43,490 nucleotides of DNA, from assembly GCF_029242675.1 (NCBI RefSeq), contig NZ_JAQWTM010000319.1, forward strand, positions 1-43,490, written 5' to 3'. The stretch is from Flavobacterium sp. (lineage in GTDB: Bacteria > Bacteroidota > Bacteroidia > Flavobacteriales > Flavobacteriaceae). The notes beneath the pieces were generated by a model, which was not told the DNA's origin, searched no databases, and was given only the letters and a program-made list of their open reading frames with translations. Below, piece after piece: positions 9,750 to 17,094 of this stretch; the stretch's first letter is position 1, and each line of letters opens with the position of its first letter. A program made the translations under genes and the position numbers.

Positions 9750-9878
9750 TTTGTCATGCTGAGGAACGAAGCATCCCTGCTTGTTGCTTCAGTTAGTTAT
9801 ATTTTGACTATTAATGTCTAATTTGATGATGTTTGGTTGCCAACTTTATGGAGATGCTTCGTACCTCAGCAGGACAAA
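9750..9878. repeat. Imperfect palindromic intergenic repeat, copy 1
   Basis: Arms TTTGTCATGCTGAGGAACGAAGCATC and GATGCTTCGTACCTCAGCAGGACAAA, inverted with 2 mismatches. Confidence 0.95.
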
Positions 9879-9911
9879 TTTGCTTGCTTATAATATTGCT
9901 TTTTGTTGTAT

Positions 9912-10613
9912 TCATTCAAGTTTATATTCTGGATAAGTAGCTAACAAATAGCTCTCGGCCTTAGACGGAATGATCTTGAAAATGATGAAAAGAAAAACTC
10001 CAAATGATATTAAAAAGAAGCTCAAACCCATTGCCTCATAATCATAAATAAAAAAGTCATCAGACTGATAAAAAACCTGAGACATCATATTAAAAGGAAA
10101 ACTAAGCGCACCTGCCAAGTAACCATAATTATGAATGACTTCCTCAAATAACCATCTTTTTTGGCCACTTTTTTTTCTCTTTTTTCTGTTTTGGTGATTT
10201 TTATAGAGTTCGTAAAACATAGCAACGAACAATAAAAGGTAAATTCCAATGAAAATATATCGACTATTTACACTTAATTTTAAAATGATAAACAAGCCTA
10301 ATATTGCAGCTATTGTTGATATAATTTTAGGGAAACTAAAAAAATCTTTAAAATACTCGCAGACAATTTTGTAGTACTTTTTCTTAAGTACCCCTCGTCT
10401 TTTTTCGACCACATCTACAAAACCAAAGACTCCAAATTTTTTGAATTCATTTTGCAGAGCAGCTTCAAAAGAAATTGTTGGGTTTTGCTCCCAATCTGTT
10501 TCTATCGCGTTCGCTAGATGATCCACAAGCTCTGATTGCAAGTCGTACCATTCGACATAATGCTGACGGGTAAAAAGGAATAATTGGTCTATTTGTTCGG
10601 TGGTTAGTTTCAT
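9912..10613 (-). CDS. HAAS-like/paralogous membrane protein 2
   Basis: 233 aa; first ~70 aa and last ~15 aa nearly identical to paralogue 1, middle divergent. Confidence 0.85.
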   Translation of the reverse strand: MKLTTEQIDQLFLFTRQHYVEWYDLQSELVDHLANAIETDWEQNPTISFEAALQNEFKKFGVFGFVDVVEKRRGVLKKKYYKIVCEYFKDFFSFPKIISTIAAILGLFIILKLSVNSRYIFIGIYLLLFVAMFYELYKNHQNRKKRKKSGQKRWLFEEVIHNYGYLAGALSFPFNMMSQVFYQSDDFFIYDYEAMGLSFFLISFGVFLFIIFKIIPSKAESYLLATYPEYKLE

Positions 10614-10662
10614 GTTTGAATATTATGAAAAGTGGTTATTTTCTATTTATATTTTTCTCTAT

Positions 10663-10795
10663 TTTGTCATGATGAGGTACGAAGCAACTCTACTCGTTGC
10701 TCTACTTAATTTTTTATTTATTCAACTTATAAGTACTACTTCCCTTTATTTATTTGCCTAATTTGAGGAGATGCTTCGTACCTCAGCAAGACAAA
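10663..10795. repeat. Imperfect palindromic intergenic repeat, copy 2
   Basis: Arms TTTGTCATGATGAGGTACGAAGCA and ATGCTTCGTACCTCAGCAAGACAAA. Confidence 0.93.
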
Positions 10796-10812
10796 TTTGT
10801 GTGATGACGGTT

Positions 10813-11481
10813 TTATGTTAGTTGGTATTGTTTTTTGATATTCTTAATTGTCTTTTTACTAAGATAAATTGCAGTAATAGAGAACAAAATTGTAAATACC
10901 CAAATGCAACAAAATAGTAAAACCAACCACTGATACCGGAGTAATTCGTTTCTTAAATAGCTCGAAGAACTCATCCCTAAATTTGAAAAAGATATAATCA
11001 ATCCACTACTAGTTAATCTATTTACCATTAAAAACTTCTTGCCATCAATTTCCTTATTTTTCCACAAATAAAAAGAAAGAGGTAAAGTAATAATCAATGA
11101 ACTACAAAATAGCACTGCTATGTATTTTTGTGGACTAACAAAGTATGCTGAAATGGTATATACAAAATAAACGAGCACAAGACTACCAACGATTTTTGGA
11201 AACGTTAAATATTCAGCAATCATTTTTCTGTGTTCTTTAGCTAGTTCTTTACTTAAAATTTTGGCGCGTTCTTTTTCAATCGCTTTTAATTCTGGCTTTG
11301 CGATTTTTTTAAACGTCTTTTCTTGTACTTGCTCAAAAGACAAGTCCGGATTTTGTTCCCAAAATTCCTCCATACTCAAAACCATGTGATCGGTGAGTTC
11401 TAATTGCAACTCATACCACTTGATATCTTTGGATTCAATGTAATTGGATATGTATTGTATTTGTTCGTTGGTTAGGTTCAT
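10813..11481 (-). CDS. HAAS-like/paralogous membrane protein 3
   Basis: 222 aa, MNLTNEQIQYISNYIESKDIKWYELQLELTDHMVLSMEEFWEQNPDLSF..., TM segments, C-term IKNIKKQYQLT. Confidence 0.85.
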   Translation of the reverse strand: MNLTNEQIQYISNYIESKDIKWYELQLELTDHMVLSMEEFWEQNPDLSFEQVQEKTFKKIAKPELKAIEKERAKILSKELAKEHRKMIAEYLTFPKIVGSLVLVYFVYTISAYFVSPQKYIAVLFCSSLIITLPLSFYLWKNKEIDGKKFLMVNRLTSSGLIISFSNLGMSSSSYLRNELLRYQWLVLLFCCIWVFTILFSITAIYLSKKTIKNIKKQYQLT

Positions 11482-11531
11482 ATTTAGATATTATCAAAGG
11501 TGGTTATTTTGTATTTATGATTTTCCTCTAT

Positions 11532-11666
11532 TTTGTCATGCTGAGGAACGAAGCATCCCTGATTGTTGCTCCTTTTAGTTACTTCAATTTAATCAACTTA
11601 TAAGTCTTACTTCCCCTTATTTATTTGCCCAATTTGATGAGATGCTTCGTTCCTCAGCAGGACAAA
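11532..11666. repeat. Imperfect palindromic intergenic repeat, copy 3
   Basis: Arms TTTGTCATGCTGAGGAACGAAGCATC and GATGCTTCGTTCCTCAGCAGGACAAA (one mismatch). Confidence 0.95.
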
Positions 11667-11683
11667 TTTGTGTGATGACGGTG

Positions 11684-12355
11684 TTATGTTAGTTGGTATT
11701 GCTTTTTGATATTCTCAACTATTTTATTTTGAATGTGAATTCCAGTAATTAAAAATATTAGTCCCAAAACCCAAAATAAACAGAAAGGTAATATCAAAAT
11801 TGGATATTGTTGAATCAACACTTTAAAGGAATTTAATAAAAATAGTATCCAATACATAATTCCGAAGATTCCAGTATAAGTTCCATGGTTAATGTTTAAT
11901 TCTAAAAACCGTTTTCCTTGAATCTTTCTATTCCTGCAATAAGAATATAGGATTGGAATAGCTAAAATTGCTAAGAAAGCAAATGACTTTCCAACCAATT
12001 TAATTGGTTCATTAAAATAAAAAGTAGCCTTGTATATAATAAAAACGAATAATATACTTCCCAAAATTTTAGGAAACTTTAAGTATTCCTTTGCCAACTT
12101 CCATTGGTTTTTTCTGAACTCTTTCTTAAGAATTTGAGTTCGCTCTTCTTCAATGGCTTTAAAACCATTTCTACCAAATTTATCCTCAGCATAGTGTTTT
12201 ACTTGATGAAAAGTGAGTTCAGGATCAGCTGTCCAAAATTCCTCCATACTCGAAACCATGTGATCGGTGAGTTCTAATTGTAACTCATACCATTTGATAT
12301 CTTTAGAAATGATATAATTCTCTACGTATTCTATTTGTTCGTTGGTTAGTTTCAT
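11684..12355 (-). CDS. HAAS-like/paralogous membrane protein 4
   Basis: 223 aa, MKLTNEQIEYVENYIISKDIKWYELQLELTDHMVSSMEEFW..., C-term VENIKKQYQLT. Confidence 0.85.
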   Translation of the reverse strand: MKLTNEQIEYVENYIISKDIKWYELQLELTDHMVSSMEEFWTADPELTFHQVKHYAEDKFGRNGFKAIEEERTQILKKEFRKNQWKLAKEYLKFPKILGSILFVFIIYKATFYFNEPIKLVGKSFAFLAILAIPILYSYCRNRKIQGKRFLELNINHGTYTGIFGIMYWILFLLNSFKVLIQQYPILILPFCLFWVLGLIFLITGIHIQNKIVENIKKQYQLT

Positions 12356-12405
12356 ATTTAGATATTATGAAAGGTGGTTATTTTGTATTTATATTTTTTC
12401 TTTAT

Positions 12406-12540
12406 TTTGTCATGCTGAGGAACGAAGCATCCCTGCTTGTTGTTCCACTTAATTACTTCAATTTAGTCAACTTATAATTATGCTATCCCTTTATTTATTT
12501 GCCCAATTTGATGAGATGCTTCGTGCCTTAGCAAGACAAA
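12406..12540. repeat. Imperfect palindromic intergenic repeat, copy 4
   Basis: Arms TTTGTCATGCTGAGGAACGAAGCATC and GATGCTTCGTGCCTTAGCAAGACAAA. Confidence 0.93.
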
Positions 12541-12578
12541 TTGTTTGTTACACTTAGGAGTTTAAGGCAGCATATGAA

Positions 12579-13235
12579 TTACTGAAATGATAATTTTTTT
12601 TCGAATTGAAAATGCTTCAAGACCAATTGTAACACTAAAAACATACTGAATAGCATCCAAAAAGAAGATATAACAAGTAGTATTTGATTTCGTAATTCGT
12701 TAGGTGTTGGAGAAAAGCAAATTGGATAAACAAACATCAAAAAAGCGATTTGTCGCTCTTTAAAATTATGTTGAAATGAAGTTTTGTGCTTTGCCTTTAA
12801 AAATTTAATATTACTTGCAACAAGGAGTAAGCCACCAAGAAGGTATAAAAAACGAGTTCCAACTTGAACATTCTGTGTGATTGCTTTAGCGTCAAAAAAT
12901 GAAGCCAAACCATAGAAAACGATCAAAACAACTACCGATGATAGTAATCCAATCCATAACTGTTTTTTTACAAGAACTAGTTTTTTTTCTAAGACAATCT
13001 TTGGGTACTTTACGCTTAGTCCAGTCAGAAATGAACTTGTTGGTTGCAATTCTTCAGACCATTTATCAAGTACTATTTTAAAATTGTCATCAAATGAAAG
13101 CTTATTTTCATCCATTTTAACTTCTACTTCAGTAGCGATATGGTCCATGATTTCCAGTTTAGTGTCGTCGAATTTAAGTCCGTTTAAAACTAAAATGGAA
13201 TCTATAAAGTCAATTTGTTCGGTTGTTAATTGCAT
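12579..13235 (-). CDS. HAAS-like/paralogous membrane protein 5
   Basis: 218 aa, MQLTTEQIDFIDSILVLNGLKFDDTKLEIMDHIATEVE..., TM segments, C-term LKHFQFEKKLSFQ. Confidence 0.85.
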   Translation of the reverse strand: MQLTTEQIDFIDSILVLNGLKFDDTKLEIMDHIATEVEVKMDENKLSFDDNFKIVLDKWSEELQPTSSFLTGLSVKYPKIVLEKKLVLVKKQLWIGLLSSVVVLIVFYGLASFFDAKAITQNVQVGTRFLYLLGGLLLVASNIKFLKAKHKTSFQHNFKERQIAFLMFVYPICFSPTPNELRNQILLVISSFWMLFSMFLVLQLVLKHFQFEKKLSFQ

Positions 13236-13238
13236 GGT

Positions 13239-13910
13239 TTATTGAATTTTTAATTTTTTTTCAAATTGAAAATGTTTGACCGCAAGCATCGCATAAAATC
13301 CTGATGCAATTATCATTACAACTGGCAAAAAAATAGTCATAAAATTAAAATTAGATAATTCCTCATTTGCCTTAAATTGTAATATGCCAGCAGCAATAGC
13401 AATAAGATTAAATATTTGGATCAAACCATTTCGATCAAATAAATAGCGGAAGGATGAATATTGTTTTGATTTCAATAGTTTATACTTGGCCAATAGCAGA
13501 AAAACAATAGCCGTAATTGCACAACCTTTTAAAACGGTGTTTAGGTTATCAATAATTTCGTTATTGGCTGCATTTTTAATAAGTACTGTAACTATAATTG
13601 CAAAAACTAAACCTAAGCTTAAAGACATCTTAAAAACGTCAAGCATCATTTTATTGCATTTTAGAATGACCATTTTAGGAATGGGATTTGTCCCCCATAT
13701 CCACATAGAAGTACTCGGTCTTAATTGTTCCTGCCAATCTGTAAATACGGCAACTAAAGCTTCATCAAATGACGTATTATTTTTATTTAGTAGTACTTCA
13801 ATTTCTGTAGCAATATGATCTATAACTTCAAGTTTTAAATCATCATAAATAAGACCGTTTAAAACTAAAGTTTTTTCGATAAGATCTATTTGTTCGGTTG
13901 TTAATTGCAT
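13239..13910 (-). CDS. HAAS-like/paralogous membrane protein 6
   Basis: 223 aa, MQLTTEQIDLIEKTLVLNGLIYDDLKLEVIDHIATEIE..., C-term VKHFQFEKKLKIQ. Confidence 0.85.
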   Translation of the reverse strand: MQLTTEQIDLIEKTLVLNGLIYDDLKLEVIDHIATEIEVLLNKNNTSFDEALVAVFTDWQEQLRPSTSMWIWGTNPIPKMVILKCNKMMLDVFKMSLSLGLVFAIIVTVLIKNAANNEIIDNLNTVLKGCAITAIVFLLLAKYKLLKSKQYSSFRYLFDRNGLIQIFNLIAIAAGILQFKANEELSNFNFMTIFLPVVMIIASGFYAMLAVKHFQFEKKLKIQ

Positions 13911-13920
13911 GTCCTATAAA

Positions 13921-14262
13921 TTAAAATTCTAAACTCAGCTTTGGGTTCACTAAACTCTGCATGTTTTTAATAAAATCTTCCAGCTCAGCCAGTCGGTTTA
14001 CCGTTTCTTTCGTGCCTGCCTCAGTAAGTTTGTAATATTTACGCATTCGGTTATCAACCTTAGCGATTTCAACATCTAGAATTCCTTCGGCTTCTAGTTT
14101 ATGCAAAGCTGGATACAAAGCACCCTCAGTAATATTAAGTTCGCCTTGCGTAATCGCCTTTACTTTTTGAGTGATTTCATAACCGTACATCTTACCATTT
14201 TCTTCCAGTAACTTCATGATAATGGTGTTTAAACTCCCCTTATATAATTGTGAATTTTTCAT
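13921..14262 (-). CDS. PadR family transcriptional regulator
   Basis: 113 aa, GSLNTIIMKLLEENGKMYGYEITQKVKAITQGELNITEGALYPALHKLEAEGILDVE, PadR winged helix. Confidence 0.95.
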   Translation of the reverse strand: MKNSQLYKGSLNTIIMKLLEENGKMYGYEITQKVKAITQGELNITEGALYPALHKLEAEGILDVEIAKVDNRMRKYYKLTEAGTKETVNRLAELEDFIKNMQSLVNPKLSLEF

Positions 14263-14282
14263 TTCGATTTCATTTTGAATTA

Positions 14283-14310
14283 CAAATATACATAAGATTC
14301 TTATACATAA
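14283..14310 (-). promoter_or_regulatory. Putative PadR promoter/operator: TATATTTG -7 box overlapped by palindromic/direct-repeat core
   Basis: CAAATATA (minus TATATTTG) at 14283-14290; TATACATAA at 14287-14295 and 14302-14310; palindrome ATAAGA-T-TCTTAT at 14292-14304. Confidence 0.5.
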
Positions 14311-14340
14311 CAGTTTTAGGTATGTAAATTTTTCAAAGTC

Positions 14341-14376
14341 TTTGATTTAAGAAACCTAATCTCTTTAGTATATTTG
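14341..14376 (+). promoter_or_regulatory. Putative Bacteroidota sigma-A promoter for the ferredoxin reductase
   Basis: TTTG at 14341-14344 and TATATTTG at 14369-14376, close to the TTTG/TAnnTTTG consensus, just upstream of ATG 14392. Confidence 0.5.
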
Positions 14377-14391
14377 TACAAAAAATAAAAT

Positions 14392-15441
14392 ATGGCTTCA
14401 TTTTTAAAATTAATTATAAAAGAAGTAAAAAGAGAAACCAAAGACGCGATCTCTATACTTTTTAATGTACCCGAAGAATTAAAACTCAACTATACCTTCA
14501 TTGCTGGACAATACGTAAACATAAAATTAACGCTTGATGGCCAAGAGATTCGTCGTGCGTATTCTATTTGTTCTTCGCCTGAAAGTGGTGAATTACGCAT
14601 CTCGGTAAAAGCAGTGAAAAATGGTGTTTTCTCTCAATTTGCTAACTCAAAACTAAAAGCAGGTGACATGCTAGAAGTAGGAACACCGGAAGGAAAGTTC
14701 ACTTTTACAGCAGATGCCGCACGTCAAAAGAACTATGCAGCCTTCGTTTCTGGAAGCGGAATCACTCCTGTATTGTCAATCTTGAAGTCGGTTTTGAAAA
14801 GCGAACCGAAAAGCACTTTTGTTTTGGTTTACGGAAACAAGTCACCCGAAGACACGATCTTTCATCAACAGCTTCATGATTTACATCTAGAATATGTAAA
14901 TCGTCTGTTTGTACATTATGTGTACAGCCAAGTAAAAGTTGATGAAGCACTTTTTGGTCGTATCGACAAATCAGTGGTGAACTTTGTGGTAGGCAACAAA
15001 CACAAGGAATTAGAATTTGATAAATTCTACTTGTGTGGTCCTGAGGACATGATCAATACAGTTTCGGCTACTTTAAAAGAGAAAAATGTAAAAGAATCTG
15101 CTATCAAGTTTGAGCTTTTTACTAGTTCAACTCAAGTTGCTGAGATTAAAGACTTAGGCGGACACTCCAAAATCACGATTATGGTCGATGATGAGGAAAC
15201 TACTTTTGAAATGTCTCAAAAACAAACCATTCTAGATGCAGCTTTAAAACAAGGAATCGATGCTCCCTATTCCTGCCAAGGCGGAATATGTAGTAGTTGC
15301 TTGTGCAGAGTAATATCAGGAACGGCTGAAATGAAGAAAAATTCAATTTTGACCGATAAAGAAATCGCCGATGGTTTAGTACTAAGCTGTCAAGCGCACC
15401 CAACATCCGAATCAATTTATGTGGATTTTGATGATGTTTAA
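14392..15441 (+). CDS. Ferredoxin-NADP reductase / PaaE-like flavin- and 2Fe-2S-containing oxidoreductase
   Basis: 349 aa; RAYSICSSP flavin motif, SGSGITPVLSILKSVL NAD site, C-terminal CQGGICSSCLCRV...LSCQ 2Fe-2S motif. Confidence 0.92.
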   Translation: MASFLKLIIKEVKRETKDAISILFNVPEELKLNYTFIAGQYVNIKLTLDGQEIRRAYSICSSPESGELRISVKAVKNGVFSQFANSKLKAGDMLEVGTPEGKFTFTADAARQKNYAAFVSGSGITPVLSILKSVLKSEPKSTFVLVYGNKSPEDTIFHQQLHDLHLEYVNRLFVHYVYSQVKVDEALFGRIDKSVVNFVVGNKHKELEFDKFYLCGPEDMINTVSATLKEKNVKESAIKFELFTSSTQVAEIKDLGGHSKITIMVDDEETTFEMSQKQTILDAALKQGIDAPYSCQGGICSSCLCRVISGTAEMKKNSILTDKEIADGLVLSCQAHPTSESIYVDFDDV

Positions 15442-15461
15442 AATCATCTCAATTATAAAGC

Positions 15462-15490
15462 AAACTTCTCTGAAAAGGGAAGTTTTTTTT
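15462..15490 (+). terminator. Intrinsic terminator after ferredoxin reductase
   Basis: AAACTTC ... GAAGTTT followed by T-run. Confidence 0.75.
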
Positions 15491-15616
15491 TGGCCTGAAA
15501 AGTCTTTTTTTCAGTACCTTAGTGAAAGAATTCCACTTTTACCTATGCTATTTCCTTATCATTGATTTGTCGCTTTCATCACCTTGTTGTTAATCTGATT
15601 TAAAACATTAATAATT

Positions 15617-16045
15617 ATGACAATCTTCACTAAAATACATCCGGTACATTTAACTTTTTTTATCATTTTTGCAATTACTGCTTCGCTCTGTGCACTGATT
15701 ATTATACTAAAGATGTCCAGAAAAAAAAGGCCAAAACAGCTTGAAAAGGAAAAATTCGACGCTACCCTTAGTCCGGTGATGAAAGAAATAACAACTACAG
15801 ACGATGCAATTTTTAATTTTTGGCCATACGTTAGCGAACTAAAATCGGCTAAAATACTTTCGAATAAAATCAAAGAAAATGAATTGGTATACAAAGTGTA
15901 CCGCTACGCTAACGAACAATTTGAGCATATCCTGCTAGCGACCGAAAACGAAAATAGCTATGTATCGTTAATTGTAAATAGAAATAAGAAAAAAATAATA
16001 GGTTATGCAGTCGTAGATTCGCAAGGACACTATAGTTTGACTTAG
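15617..16045 (+). CDS. Hypothetical membrane-anchored protein
   Basis: 142-aa ORF with one N-terminal TM segment; no family recognised. Confidence 0.6.
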   Translation: MTIFTKIHPVHLTFFIIFAITASLCALIIILKMSRKKRPKQLEKEKFDATLSPVMKEITTTDDAIFNFWPYVSELKSAKILSNKIKENELVYKVYRYANEQFEHILLATENENSYVSLIVNRNKKKIIGYAVVDSQGHYSLT

Positions 16046-16110
16046 AAATACAGTGTTTCTAAGGTCAATAGAAGGAGTTTATCAATAGGCTTTACCCTTT
16101 GATAAATAAT

Positions 16111-16146
16111 AAAGCCCAAAAATTTAATTGTTTTTTGGGCTTTATT
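16111..16146. terminator. Bidirectional intrinsic terminator
   Basis: AAAGCCCAAAAA / TTTTTGGGCTTT 12-bp inverted repeat between convergent genes. Confidence 0.85.
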
Positions 16147-16228
16147 GCTGAAAGAAATTGATGCAATGTTTACAAGTATTTCATTTTTAAACATTTGTAA
16201 AAATCATAAAAGCTATTTCCTGAAAAGT

Positions 16229-16990
16229 TTATAAAAAAGAGCTTAACAAAAAGATATTTTTTTGTCTTTTATTCTCTTCTTTATCATCTCCGTAGCTGTA
16301 CCAATCTTTTGTTCGCTCTTCAATTAATGTTTTAAGCCCTATTAGGTCGTAAGTCTTCTTGGCACTCACTGGTTTTATCTCTGTTTTGGCGGTGTTGCTA
16401 ACATCTACTTTTGTGGCAATGTAAGAAGTATACAATTGCGGAATTGTAAGTCCTAAAATCATTCCTGGTAAACCGTTTATAGAACATGGACCTCCCGAAA
16501 TCGTAATATCGTCACTGTAAAAGGCGAAAATATAAACATCATCCATAATTTTACCAACCGCTTTACGGCAATTGTAACCTGCTATTTCTCTGTTTTCGTT
16601 TGTGATTTTCCACTGTATTTTTGGAATGCTGTCAGCAATAACAAAGTTGGTCCCTACAATTTGTTTTTGCATTTGCATAGTCCCTTGTGTAAAATCAAAA
16701 TACCAGCTACTTTCCTCGTCTGATTCCTTTTGATATTTAGGCATTTTTGTTTTTGGACTCCATCTATCAAATTTAAAGATGCTTTTATTATCTGCAAATG
16801 TGTAAACGAAATAGGAAGTTTTAAGGTCGGACATATTCTCTTTCATCGAGTCATTCCAGCTGTCATTGCTCATCGTTTTTTTTACATTGGTATTTACTTC
16901 ATATTCGATAGTGGCACTATCCACAAATTGTTGCGCTACTACCGTATGGGCAAATAGTACGGCTGTAATATAAAAAAGTAGTTTTTTCAT
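16229..16990 (-). CDS. GLPGLI family protein
   Basis: 253 aa, signal peptide, NGLPGMILGLTIP motif. Confidence 0.88.
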   Translation of the reverse strand: MKKLLFYITAVLFAHTVVAQQFVDSATIEYEVNTNVKKTMSNDSWNDSMKENMSDLKTSYFVYTFADNKSIFKFDRWSPKTKMPKYQKESDEESSWYFDFTQGTMQMQKQIVGTNFVIADSIPKIQWKITNENREIAGYNCRKAVGKIMDDVYIFAFYSDDITISGGPCSINGLPGMILGLTIPQLYTSYIATKVDVSNTAKTEIKPVSAKKTYDLIGLKTLIEERTKDWYSYGDDKEENKRQKNIFLLSSFL

Positions 16991-17094
16991 TAGATGCTAT
17001 TTGAACGTTTGATTCATTTTTATCACAATTTATACTGTTTAACTTCCTGCTCGTTTATCGGCTTAACAGTATAATGGTTGCGGTGTTTAATTGT

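Noticed and set aside
9750-12540. Regularly spaced repeats, considered as a CRISPR-like array
   Set aside because: Spacing is about 900 bp, each interval holds a full coding gene, and each repeat is itself a long palindrome; no cas genes are present
9750-12540. Palindromic repeats considered as MITE or insertion sequence
   Set aside because: No transposase ORF and no clear target-site duplication seen; the flanking leader and genes are co-duplicated, so I call them repeats only
13486-13818. Plus-strand 110-aa ORF
   Set aside because: Antisense to HAAS-like paralogue 6; shadow ORF
15559-15894. Minus-strand 111-aa ORF
   Set aside because: Antisense to the 142-aa plus-strand ORF, which has a more plausible membrane-anchor and soluble-domain layout; neither is strongly supported
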